A stretch of DNA of 64,000 nucleotides. Origin: Megaleporinus macrocephalus. Lineage: Eukaryota; Chordata; Actinopteri; Characiformes; Anostomidae. The stretch spans positions 41,364,949 through 41,428,948 of the forward strand of contig CM038720.1 of NCBI GenBank assembly GCA_021613375.1, given 5' to 3'. The notes below the pieces were generated by a model, which was not told the DNA's origin, did no database searches, and saw only the letters and a list, made by a program, of their open reading frames with translations. Below are positions 17,306-29,500 of the stretch, in pieces. Each line of letters starts with the position of its first letter. Position 1 is the first letter of the stretch. The translations under genes were made by a program, and so were the position numbers.

Positions 17306-17875
17306 TATAGACCACACATGGAGGTCCTAGAATTGGGTCTTCATCTGTTCAGTTTGCTTAACATGACCATATAACCACTGACATATGGGCGAAAGCTGTA
17401 AACGAAGGGTTTAAATGACGACAGAGTTTAATTTAGTCTCTGACGTTTTATGTACAAAGTCAACACACATCAGCTTCACGGCCTACATTAACTTGGTGTC
17501 TGCTTTGCGTTCATCTTTAGAACTTTGATCTTAAATTCCTGCTACGCTGGTCCCTGAAATCAGGTTTCATCCTGTTTAGTCTGATAGAACAGAAAACTTT
17601 GGACCAGAGCCACGTGACCCAACGCTGAGAAGGTTCACAGAGTGACTGCCAGTGAGGTACTGATCATCATCAGTACAGCTGGACTAGAGTTTCTTCAGTA
17701 CCATGTTCAGAGGGAGGTAAGAGCAGCTGATAGTAGGAGAGCTTGCTGGAGAACACTCTTATGGAACAGTGGTCCGTCACTAGGTGTGTAATAATGTATG
17801 GATGATGCATCATGAGCACTGCTTACAGATCAGAATCTGTTACACGCGAGCCTACAGTCTTTACTGGGCACGTAC
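17306..17875. other. intergenic, no feature recognised
   Basis: About 570 bases between the palindromic element and the next array, without coding or repeat signal. Confidence 0.4.
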
Positions 17876-17899
17876 ACAAACTTGTTAACATACACACTA

Positions 17900-18590
17900 G
17901 AGGCAATGAAACACACACACACACACACTAGTGAACACACACACACACACACACACACTAGAGGCAATGAAACACCCATATACACACATACTAGGTGGCA
18001 GTGAAACACCCATATACACACACACTAGGGGGCAGTGAAACACCCACACATACACTAGGGGGCAGTGAAACACCCACATATACACTAGGGGGCAGTGAAA
18101 CACCCATATACACATACACTAGGGGGCAGTGAAACACCCACACATACACTAGGGGGCAGTGAAACACCCATATACACATACACTAGGGGGCAGTGAAACA
18201 CCCATATACACATACACTAGGGGGCAGTGAAACACCCATATACACATACACTAGGGGGCAGTGAAACACCCACACATACACTAGGGGGCAGTGAAACACC
18301 CACACATACACTAGGGGGCAGTGAAACACCCACACATACACTAGGGGGCAGTGAAACACCCATATACACATACACTAGGGGGCAGTGAAACACCCACACA
18401 TACACTAGGGGGCAGTGAAACACCCACACATACACTAGGGGGCAGTGAAACACCCACACATACACTAGGGGGCAGTGAAACACCCACACATACACTTGGG
18501 GGCAGTGAAACACCCACACATACACTAGGGGGCAGTGAAACACCCACACATACACTAGGGGGCAGTGAAACACCCACACACGGTGGTTAT
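17900..18590 (+). repeat. CTCF-core-like minisatellite C1 (about 17 units)
   Basis: Starts as CA repeat, then 30-36-bp units ACTAGGGGGCAGTGAAACAC with CCATATACACAT or CCACACAT spacers. ACACTAGGGGGCAG matches 13 of 14 positions of CCASYAGRKGGCAS. All copies have one orientation. Confidence 0.9.
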
Positions 18591-19385
18591 CAGTGGTTAA
18601 ATATCTGTTTGTTCTTGTTGACCGGTCTTTAAAATACTTTATGTTTACACAGTTAACGTCAGATCTTTACGGCTGATTCCAGAACAGTCCTATAACTGTC
18701 TATAATAGTACTTTCACATGTTGACGTATGGAAACACCTGCCCTCGCTGAAAGCTGTGCCCTCCACTCTCCAGAGCATTCCGGGTAGCCAGCTTCACTGC
18801 TGCTGCTTATCATCTCCTTCACCAGATGACTGACCGATCAATGACCCGAGAGCCGTCCAGAGGCCTGATACCCACCAGTACCATGAAAAGCAGCATGTGA
18901 GGGGCTTTTAATCCTGTTTATATTTGTTTATATAGAAATGTCTAATCCTGTTAGTCCATACCTGTGAAGACTGATGCTGAGAACTCAGAACTGAACATGA
19001 GCACTGTCTTCACAGCATCGCTCTGAACATCCCTCTCCATTAATAAGCAGACCCGCACGCCGTCCTCTATTAGATTATACGCGCTGATCTGCAGGCCGGC
19101 TGCCGGACTGATGGCTGCGCTAACGTCAGATGGGCTTCTTCCCCTGATAAGAACGGTGGTCTAACATGATTAGCACCGGGAACATGATGTTACAGATATT
19201 TACATATCAGCTGTTGGTTTTGCCTGATTGAGCTGGTCTGAGAACACAGAGGCAGCGGTGAGCACTTATATAACACTGGAGAGACACGTTTCCATCTTAT
19301 CACTCATTACTGCTCTTCAAATACAATTACTCTACCTTCCTGTTTGCAGTTCAAGTGCTTTTCTATAATCTGTAAAGTGGTGGAG
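18591..19385. other. intergenic, no feature recognised
   Basis: About 800 bases of mixed composition with no exon that joins a neighbour and no repeat. Confidence 0.4.
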
Positions 19386-22300
19386 GCACAGTGGTGTAGT
19401 GGTTAGTACGGTGGTGTAGTGTTAGTATGGTGGTGTAGTGGTCAGTATGGTGGTGTAGTGGTCAGTATGGTGGTGTAGTGGTTAGTATGGTGGTGTAGTG
19501 GTTAGTATGGTGGTGTAGTGGTTAGTATGGTGGTGTAGTGGTCAGTATGGTGGTGTAGTGGTTAGTATGGTGGTGTAGTGGTTAGTATGGTGGTGTAGTG
19601 GTTAGTATGGTGGTGTAGTGGTCAGTATGGTGGTGTAGTGGTTAGTATGGTGGTGTAGTGGTCAGTATAGTGGTGTAGTGGTTAGTATGGTGGTGTAGTG
19701 GTTAGTATGGTGGTGTAGTGGTTAGTATGGTGGTGTAGTGGTCAGTATAGTGGTGTAGTGGTTAGTATGGTGGTGTAGTGGTTAGTATGGTGGTGTAGTG
19801 GTTAGTAAGGTGGTGTAGTGGTTAGTATGGTGGTGTAGCGGTTAGTATGGTGGTGTAGTGGTTAGTATGGTGGTGTAGTGGTTAGTATGGTGGTGTAGTG
19901 GTAAGTATGGTGGTGTAGTGGTGTAGTGGTTAGTATGGTGGTGTAGTGGTTAGTATGGTGGTGTAGTGGTTAGTATGGTGGTGTAGTGGTCAGTATGGTG
20001 GTGTAGTGGTTAGTATGGTGGTGTAGTGGTTAGTATGGTGGTGTAGTGGTTAGTACGGTGGTGTAGTGGTTAGTATGGTGGTGTAGTGGTTAGTACGGTG
20101 GTGTAGTGGTTAGTACGGTGGTGTAGTGGTTAGTACGGTGGTGTAGTGTTAGTATGGTGGTGTAGTGGTCAGTATGGTGGTGTAGTGGTCAGTATGGTGG
20201 TGTAGTGGTTAGTATGGTGGTGTAGTGGTTAGTATGGTGGTGTAGTGGTCAGTATGGTGGTGTAGTGGTTAGTACGGTGGTGTAGTGGTTAGTACGGTGG
20301 TGTAGTGGTTAGTACGGTGGTGTAGTGGTTAGTATGGTGGTGTAGTGGTCAGTATGGTGGTGTAGTGGTTAGTACGGTGGTGTAGTGGTTAGTACGGTGG
20401 TGTAGTGGTGTAGTGGTTAGTATGGTGGTGTAGTGGTTAGTATGGTGGTGTAGTGGTTAGTATGGTGATGTAGTGGTGTAGTGGTTAGTATGGTGGTGTA
20501 GTGGTTAGTATGGTGGTGTAGTGGTGTAGTGGTTAGTATGGTGGTGTAGTGGTTAGTATGGTGGTGTAGTGGTCAGTATGGTGGTGTAGTGGTCAGTATG
20601 GTGGTGTAGTGGTTAGTATGGTGGTGTAGTGGTTAGTACGGTGGTGTAGTGGTTAGTACGGTGGTGTAGTGGTTAGTACGGTGGTGTAGTGGTTAGTACG
20701 GTGGTGTAGTGGTTAGTATGGTGGTGTAGTGGTTAGTATGGTGGTGTAGTGGTTAGTAAGGTGGTGTAGTGGTTAGTAAGGTGGTGTAGTGGTTAGTAAG
20801 GTGGTGTAGTGGTTAGTATGGTGGTGTAGTGGTTAGTAAGGTGGTGTAGTGGTTAGTAAGGTGGTGTAGTGGTTAGTATGGTGGTGTAGTGGTCAGTATG
20901 GTGGTGTAGTGGTTAGTACGGTGGTGTAGTGGTTAGTACGGTGGTGTAGTGTTAGTATGGTGGTGTAGTGGTCAGTATGGTGGTGTAGTGGTCAGTATGG
21001 TGGTGTAGTGGTTAGTATGGTGGTGTAGTGGTTAGTATGGTGGTGTAGTGGTCAGTACGGTGGTGTAGTGGTTAGTAAGGTGGTGTAGTGGTTAGTACGG
21101 TGGTGTAGTGGTTAGTACGGTGGTGTAGTGGTTAGTACGGTGGTGTAGTGGTTAGTATGGTGGTGTAGTGGTCAGTATGGTGGTGTAGTGGTTAGTACGG
21201 TGGTGTAGTGGTTAGTACGGTGGTGTAGTGGTTAGTATGGTGGTGTAGTGGTTAGTATGGTGGTGTAGTGGTTAGTATGGTGGTGTAGTGGTTAGTAAGG
21301 TGGTGTAGTGGTCAGTAAGGTGGTGTAGTGGTCAGTATGGTGGTGTAGTGGTTAGTATGGTGGTGTAGTGGTTAGTATGGTGGTGTAGTGGTTAGTATGG
21401 TGGTGTAGTGGTTAGTAAGGTGGTGTAGTGGTTAGTAAGGTGGTGTAGTGGTTAGTAAGGTGGTGTAGTGGTTAGTATGGTGGTGTAGTGGTTAGTAAGG
21501 TGGTGTAGTGGTTAGTAAGGTGGTGTAGTGGTTAGTATGGTGGTGTAGTGGTCAGTATGGTGGTGTAGTGGTTAGTATGGTGGTGTAGTGGTTAGTATGG
21601 TGGTGTAGTGGTCAGTATGGTGGTGTAGTGGTTAGTATGGTGGTGTAGTGGTTAGTAAGGTGGTGTAGTGGTTAGTAAGGTGGTGTAGTGGTTAGTAAGG
21701 TGGTGTAGTGGTTAGTATGGTGGTGTAGTGGTCAGTATGGTGGTGTAGTGGTTAGTATGGTGGTGTAGTGGTTAGTATGGTGGTGTAGTGGTTAGTATGG
21801 TGGTGTAGTGGTCAGTATGGTGGTGTAGTGGTTAGTAAGGTGGTGTAGTGGTTAGTATGGTGGTGTAGTGGTTAGTAAGGTGGTGTAGTGGTTAGTAAGG
21901 TGGTGTAGTGGTTAGTAAGGTGGTGTAGTGGTTAGTAAGGTGGTGTAGTGGTCAGTATGGTGGTGTAGTGGTCAGTATGGTGGTGTAGTGGTTAGTATGG
22001 TGGTGTAGTGGTTAGTATGGTGGTGTAGTGGTTAGTATGGTGGTGTAGTGGTTAGTATGGTGGTGTAGTGGTCAGTATGGTGGTGTAGTGGTTAGTAAGG
22101 TGGTGTAGTGGTTAGTAAGGTGGTGTAGTGGTTAGTATGGTGGTGTAGTGGTTAGTAAGGTGGTGTAGTGGTTAGTAAGGTGGTGTAGTGGTTAGTATGG
22201 TGGTGTAGTGGTCAGTATGGTGGTGTAGTGGTCAGTATGGTGGTGTAGTGGTTAGTAAGGTGGTGTAGTGGTTAGTATGGTGGTGTAGTGGTTAGTAAGG

Positions 22301-23975
22301 TGGTGTAGTGGTTAGTAAGGTGGTGTAGTGGTTAGTAAGGTGGTGTAGTGGTTAGTATGGTGGTGTAGTGGTCAGTATGGTGGTGTAGTGGTTAGTATGG
22401 TGGTGTAGTGGTTAGTATGGTGGTGTAGTGGTGTAGTGGTTAGTAAGGTGGTGTAGTGGTTAGTAAGGTGGTGTAGTGGTTAGTAAGGTGGTGTAGTGGT
22501 TAGTATGGTGGTGTAGTGGTTAGTAAGGTGGTGTAGTGGTTAGTAAGGTGGTGTAGTGGTTAGTATGGTGGTGTAGTGGTCAGTATGGTGGTGTAGTGGT
22601 CAGTATGGTGGTGTAGTGGTTAGTAAGGTGGTGTAGTGGTTAGTATGGTGGTGTAGTGGTTAGTAAGGTGGTGTAGTGGTTAGTAAGGTGGTGTAGTGGT
22701 CAGTATGGTGGTGTAGTGGTCAGTATGGTGGTGTAGTGGTTAGTATGGTGGTGTAGTGGTTAGTATGGTGGTGTAGTGGTTAGTATGGTGGTGTAGTGGT
22801 CAGTATGGTGGTGTAGTGGTTAGTATGGTGGTGTAGTGGTTAGTAAGGTGGTGTAGTGGTTAGTAAGGTGGTGTAGTGGTTAGTAAGGTGGTGTAGTGGT
22901 TAGTATGGTGGTGTAGTGGTCAGTATGGTGGTGTAGTGGTTAGTAAGGTGGTGTAGTGGTTAGTAAGGTGGTGTAGTGGTTAGTATGGTGGTGTAGTGGT
23001 CAGTATGGTGGTGTAGTGGTTAGTATGGTGGTGTAGTGGTTAGTATGGTGGTGTAGTGGTTAGTATGGTGGTGTAGTGGTCAGTATGGTGGTGTAGTGGT
23101 TAGTAAGGTGGTGTAGTGGTTAGTATGGTGGTGTAGTGGTTAGTAAGGTGGTGTAGTGGTTAGTAAGGTGGTGTAGTGGTTAGTAAGGTGGTGTAGTGGT
23201 CAGTATGGTGGTGTAGTGGTCAGTATGGTGGTGTAGTGGTTAGTATGGTGGTGTAGTGGTTAGTAAGGTGGTGTAGTGGTTAGTATGGTGGTGTAGTGGT
23301 TAGTAAGGTGGTGTAGTGGTTAGTATGGTGGTGTAGTAGTTAGTAAGGTGGTGTAGTGGTTAGTATGGTGGTGTAGTGGTTAGTACGGTGGTGTAGTGGT
23401 TAGTATGGTGGTGTAGTGGTTAGTACGGTGGTGTAGTGGTTAGTATGGTGGTGTAGTGGTTAGTAAGGTGGTGTAGTGGTTAGTATGGTGGTGTAGTGGT
23501 TAGTATGGTGGTGTAGTGGTTAGTACGGTGGTGTAGTGGTTAGTACGGTGGTGTAGTGGTTAGTATGGTGGTGTAGTGGTTAGTATGGTGGTGTAGTGGT
23601 GTAGTGGTTAGTACGGTGGTGTAGTGGTTAGTAAGGTGGTGTAGTGGTTAGTATGGTGGTGTAGTGGTTAGTATGGTGGTGTAGTGGTGTAGTGGTTAGT
23701 ACGGTGGTGTAGTGGTTAGTAAGGTGGTGTAGTGGTTAGTATGGTGGTGTAGTGGTTAGTATGGTGGTGTAGTGGTGTAGTGGTTAGTACGGTGGTGTAG
23801 TGGTTAGTATGGTGGTGTAGTGGTGTAGTGGTTAGTACGGTGGTGTAGTGGTCAGTATGGTGGTGTAGTGGTTAGTATGGTGGTGTAGTGGTTAGTAAGG
23901 TGGTGTAGTGGTCAGTATGGTGGTGTAGTGGTTAGTATGGTGGTGTAGTGGTTAGTAAGGTGGTGTAGTGGTCAG
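19386..23975 (+). repeat. 20-bp minisatellite A2 (about 229 units) of SINE-head sequence
   Basis: Same unit as array A1. Unit variants (TATGG, TACGG, TAAGG; GGTTAG, GGTCAG) and 10-bp insertions (GTGGTGTAGTGGTGTAGTGG) form recurring blocks. The right edge reads GTCAGAAGATAATAGATGGATG, a remnant SINE tail, so the host was again a SINE. It lies between zar1l and kl. Confidence 0.95.
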
Positions 23976-24379
23976 AAGATAATAGATGGATGGTATTTAC
24001 ATATATTGAGAAAAAATTCTCCTGCTCATCTGTGATTCTACACCTTGATTGGAATCCATCTGTGGTACATTCAGCTGATTGGACTTGACTCTTGACTCGA
24101 CTTGACGTGTGTGTATAAGGTCTCACAGCTAACAATCATATTAGAGCAAAAAGCAAGACCTACCTGTGGAGCTCAGAGACAGGATCGAGTGGAAGCACAG
24201 ATCTGGAGATCTGTAATGTGGTAACAAAATAAATCTTTAAAATAAATAAGTTTTCTTTGGGGACTAATTTGCCGCATAACGCCCTGCATGTACCTCTCCA
24301 CTGTAAAGAACTATAAACTACTCATTTTAGACTAAAGCTGTCTGTAAAACTGATGAAACAGTGTTTTAGGTTTTGGGAA

Positions 24380-25165
24380 GTAAATTCATAGCTGTTTACT
24401 GTAATAACTTCCTGTGAGGGAGAGTTTAGAGGTGGACGTCTGGTTCCATTCACCACCACTGAGAACAACAAACAAGCTGAGTGAGACAAGCAATGAAGTC
24501 TAATGACACCTGGAGGCGGTTCCTCTGTTTTGACTGTAGCTTGATGTGAATTACAGGTAAACCACATATGTAGGTGTACAGGTACATCCTATGAGGGAGC
24601 TTGTAGAGCAGATCGTCTGGTTCCATTCACCACCACTGTTAACAACAAACAAGAACAGAGGAACCAAGACTGAGACAAACACTCCAATGACTTCTGGAGG
24701 TGGTTTCTCTGTTTTAACTGTGGTTTGATGTGAATTACAGGTAAATCTCCCAATTTAAGTGGGCATGTACTTCCTGTGAGGGAGCTTGTAGAGGTGGACG
24801 TCTGGTTCCATTCACCACCACTGAGAACAACAAACAAGAACCAAGACTGAGACAAACACTCCAATGACACCTGGAGGGGGTTCCTCTGTTTTCACTGTAG
24901 CTTGATGTGAATTACAGGTAAACCACATATGTAGGTGTACAGGTACTTCCTGTGAGGGAGCTTGTAGAGGTGGATGTCTGGTTCCATTCACCACCACTGA
25001 GAACAACAAACAAGAACCAAGTGAGATGAACACTCCAATGACACCTGGAGGGGGTTCCTCTGTTTTCACTGTAGCTTGATGTGAATTACAGGTAAACCAC
25101 ATATGTAGGTGTACATGAGGGAGCTTTTAGAGGTGGACGTCTGGTTCCATTCACCACCACTGCTA
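24380..25165 (-). repeat. about 185-bp tandem repeat, 4-5 units
   Basis: Each unit contains GACGTCTGGTTCCATTCACC, ACTCCAATGACACCTGGAGG and TGATGTGAATTACAGGTAAA. The last unit is internally deleted. Open frames on the minus strand repeat with the unit and are not genes. Confidence 0.85.
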
Positions 25166-25499
25166 ACAAGTTTCTCTGAATCAGAACATCTCAGACCCCT
25201 CTGGCTGACCTGGTTTAGATGGTAATACATTAACTATGCAGATGTACAGAAGGTCCTGTGATGTTGAGTGAGGTTCTACTGACCCGAGCGAGCGCGTGGA
25301 CCTGATCTGACCGCGTTAACGTGACTCATGGCCTGTTTGCTGGGTCTGGACTGGCGCTGGTCTCCTGCTGTGTTATGGCCTCTGGCTGCGCGTCTCAGCT
25401 GGCAATATCGAGGAGGCGCAGCTCCTTAAAACCGATCCGTAAACGGGTTTGAGGAGTTATGAGGAGTTACGAGGAGATATGAGGAGATATGAGGAGATA

Positions 25500-26560
25500 T
25501 GAATCCTCATCAGCCTCGAGCTCCGCGTCCGGCCGGCTGTCTGGACTTTGGATGGATGTGCTCGCGCGCTGCTCGGAGGGCGAGATAAAAATAGCCGCGC
25601 GTGTTGGTTTTTCGCGGTAATTGCGCGGTGATACGTGTTTAATCGTCGCTCTCGAGGACGCAGGCACACCATTAGCGCGCGCTGAGGTTTGGTCAGCGGA
25701 CACCGAGTCAGCGGCGGGTTTAATGATTGATAGAGCGGAGGAGAGGCCGGGGGGGGGGGGGGAGCCGACGGCACCTCACACCGTGACCGGCTGCTCCTCT
25801 GTACGCTCCCTCGAGCGCGAGCATGCTGCTTCTCTTGGTCGCGCTCGGTTGCGCGCTCCGGCACGCCGCGGCCGAGCCCGGTGCGGGACTGCGCACGTGG
25901 TCGCGCTTCGCCCGGCTGCCGTACCCGTCCGACAAGGCCTTCCTGTACGACACGTTCCCGAGCGGCTTCGCGTGGGCCGCGGGCACGGCCGCCTACCAGG
26001 TGGAGGGCGCGTGGCAGAAGGACGGCAAGGGCAAGTCCGTGTGGGACACGTTCACGCGCGGCGGCGCGCGCGTGCTCACGGGCGACGTGGGCAGCGACAG
26101 CTACCACAACGTGCGCGCGGACGTGCGCGCGCTGAGCCAGCTCGGCGTCACGCACTACCGCTTCTCGCTGTCGTGGCCGCGCATCTTCCCGGACGGCGAC
26201 GCGGCGGGCGCGCGCAACGACAAGGGCGTGCAGTACTACCGAGAGCTCATCCGCGCGCTGCGGGACATCGGCGTGCAGCCCGTGGTCACGCTCTACCACT
26301 GGGACCTGCCGGACAGCCTGCAGCGGAGGCACGCGGGCTGGAACAGCTCGGAGCTTGTGGGGCTCTTCGCCCGGTACGCGGACTTCTGCTTCCGCGAGTT
26401 CGGAGATGACGTCAAGCTCTGGATCACGATGGACAACCCCTTCGTGGTGGCGTGGCACGGCTACGGGACGGGGGTCGTGGCCCCCGGGGTGAAAGGAGAC
26501 CCCGACATGCCCTTCAGAGTGGGACACAATCTCCTAAAGGTAACGCACGTGAAGTGTGGA
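25500..26560. promoter_or_regulatory. kl: CpG island over kl 5' end
   Basis: CpG-dense, GC-rich stretch covering the putative promoter and exon 1, in strong contrast to the surrounding AT-rich DNA. A TATA-like GATAAAAATA sits at 25583-25592, about 235 bases before the ATG, and a run of G lies near 25750. The transcription start is not determined. Confidence 0.6.
25823..26539 (+). CDS. kl: kl exon 1
   Basis: 239 codons starting [10 protein letters not shown], a signal peptide ending near AAA/EPG. Very GC-rich with G/C-ending codons, lying in a CpG island. It holds the first half of KL1, including YHWDLP and the DNP site (Asn205). Donor GTAACG is weak. Confidence 0.93.
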
Positions 26561-29500
26561 GTGAGTCCGTACAGAGAGGAGTTAACCCCGCGTGTCAGTT
26601 AAAGGGCCCATATGAGGGGTTTTAGTGGAAGTGAAAGAGTTTGTAAACATGTAAACACTGTTAGTCTAAACATCTCTTACTGGCTCCTCAGTCCCTTTAA
26701 TCCATATTCAAAAACTAAACCACCAAAACAGCCTGTTTTTAATTCACTGTTTTTGTGATGTCACAACAAAAACACTGCGTTTACAGATTTCCCCCTATTT
26801 AGTCTGCAGCAGGTTCATGTTTAAGGTTTAAGTAAGTATTATTATTTTATTTATTTATTTATTTATTTATTTTGGCCCAAACTGTTTTTGAAATGAAGCA
26901 TGACACAGTGCAGCCAATCAGAACAGAGATCGTTTACACGTGTCAGTCTTATAGGCTGTTTAGTAATAATTAAATTAATTAATTGAAGGCTGTTTGGTAT
27001 ATAAATGAACTCCAGGGAGAACGTATAAACTCTGCATGGTTCTTTAAACACATCCAGCTTAACACTAATGAACACTATCAGAGTGAGCTCATCCCTATAG
27101 GTCAGAGGTCACTAATAGGTGGGCCGTGAGTCATAGAATAAAGTGAGTCAGATAATAAAGCGAGTCGGAAAATAAAGTGAGTCAGATAATAAAGCGAGTC
27201 GGAAAATAAAGTGAGTCAGATAATAAAGCGAGTCGGAAAATAAAGTGAGTCAGATAATAAAGCGAGTCGGAAAATAAAGTGAGTCAGATAATAGTGCGAG
27301 TTGGAGAATAAAGCGAGTTGGAGAATAAAGCGAGTCGGAGAATAAAGCGAGTCGGAGAATAAAGTGAGTCAGATAATAAAGCGAGTCGGAAAATAAAGTG
27401 AGTCAGATAATAAAGCGAGTCGGAAAATAAAGTGAGTCAGATAATAGTGCGAGTTGGAGAATAAAGCGAGTTGGAGAATAAAGCGAGTTGGAGAATAAAG
27501 CGAGTCGGAGAATAAAGCGAGTCGGAGAATAAAGCGAGTCGGATAATAAAGCGAGTCGGAGAATAAAGCGAGTTGGAGAATAAAGTGAGTTGAAGAATAC
27601 AGTGAGTCGGAGAATAAAGCGAGTCGGAGAATAAAGCGAGTCGGAGAATAAAGCGAGTCGGAGAATAAAGCGAGTTGGAGAATAAAGCGAGTCGGAAAAT
27701 AAAGCGAGTCGGAGAATAAAGCGAGTCGGAGAATAAAGCGAGTCGGAGAATAAAGCGAGTCGGAGAATAAAGCGAGTTGGAGAATAAAGCGAGTCGGAGA
27801 GTAAAGTGAGTCAGAGAAAGAATAAGGTGCTGTAATAAAGAGAAGTGGAGGCGGAGAGTCACTGTTGAGGCAGGAATGGAGAGTCAGAGAGTAAAGCTAG
27901 TCAGAGAAAGAATAAGGTGCTGTAATAAAAAGAAGTGGAGGCGGAGTCACTGTTGAGGCAGGAATGGAGAGTCAGAGAGTAAAGCGAGTCAGAGAAAGAA
28001 TAAGGTGCTGTAATGAAGAGAAGTGGAGGCGGAGAGTCACTGTTGAGGCAGGAATGGAGAGTCTGAGGGTAAAGCGAGTCAGAGAAAGAATAAGGTGCTG
28101 TAATGAAGAGAAGTGGAGGCGGAGAGTCACTGTTGAGGCAGGAATGGAGAGTCTGAGGGTAAAGCGAGTCAGAGAAAGAATAAGGTGCTGTAATAAAGAG
28201 TAGTGAGGCGGAGTCACTGTTGAGGCAGGAATGGAGAGTCAGAGAATAAAGCGAGTCAGAGAAAGAATAAGGTGCTGTAATAAAGAGTAGTGAGGCGGAG
28301 AGCGACTGTTGAGGCAGGAATGGAGAGTCAGAGAGTAAAGTGAGTCAGAGAAAGAATAAGGTGCTGTAATAAAGAGAAGTGGAGGCGGAGAGTCACTGTT
28401 GAGGCAGGAATGGAGAGTCAGAGAGTAAAGCTAGTCAGAGAAAGAATAAGGTGCTGTAATAAAGAGTAGTGAGGCGAAGTCACTGTTGAGGCAGGAATGG
28501 AGAGTCAGAGAGTAAAGTGAGTCAGAGAAAGAATAAGGTGCTGTAATAAAGAGTAGTGAGGCGGAGAGTCACTGTTGAGGCAGGAATGGAGAGTCGGAGA
28601 GTAAAGCGAGTCGGAGAAACAATAAGGTGCTGTAATAAAGAGAAGTGGAGGCGGAGAGTCACTGTTGAGGCAGGAATGGAGAGTCAGAGAACAAAGCAAG
28701 TCAGAGAAAGAATAAGGTGCTGTAATAAAGAGAAGTGGAGGCGGAGAGTCACTGTTGAGGCAGGAATGGAGAGTCAGAGAGTAAAGTGAGTCAGAGAAAG
28801 AATAAGGTGCTGTAATAAAGAGTAGTGAGGCGGAGAGTCACTGTTGAGGCAGGAATGGAGAGTCAGAGAGTAAAGCGAGTCAGAGAAAGAATAAGGTGCT
28901 GTAATAAAGAGAGGTGGAGGCGGAGAGTCACTGTTGAGGCAGGAATGGAGAGGCGTATGTGTTTAATCTTCACAGGCGGCTCCAGCAGGTCCAGATGTGA
29001 AACTGAGTAAACGAGAAGACGCTGTTTTATTTACTGCCTCTAAAAATAAACACTTTAAGATTCTCTTTTTTTCAGAAGTGTTCTGTTTGTTTAATGTAGT
29101 TCTTGTTTTTATTGAAATGAGTAAAAACATTTATTATTAGTTTATAAATAATTAATTCAGTTCAGGATTTAAACAGTAAATATACTGAAATATACTGAAC
29201 GGTATGTGTGGTGTGTTGGTGTTTCAGGAGCTGATGGTATGAGATGTTGATACTAGACTACTTCAGTAAACAGGATACACCACTGAATCAGAACACACGC
29301 TAGAGATGATGGTGGTCCGGACCGGCCTGAGGAGATCTCCTCTAACTGGACCGTACTGACTCTAATTAAACCCTCCTGCTGAGTTAATTAATGTCTGGGA
29401 AACTATCAGTAATGAAGTCTTTCATAAGGGCCAGTGGTTATAAATCCCAGTACTCGAGTCTTTGTTTGCACATAAATTCAATCTCCTGTTTATTTTTCCA

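Noticed and set aside
16774..17374. Frames of 190 and 181 codons on opposite strands
   Set aside because: 45-bp repeats in the palindromic element upstream of zar1l.
18217..18579. 120-codon and related frames in CA-rich arrays (also 34710-35012, 37072-37548)
   Set aside because: Repeat-driven frames of Val/Cys/Gly or Thr/His with no gene structure.
25457..26527. 356-codon minus-strand frame opposite kl exon 1
   Set aside because: Antisense shadow of a GC-rich coding exon, where stop codons are rare; the plus strand clearly encodes klotho.
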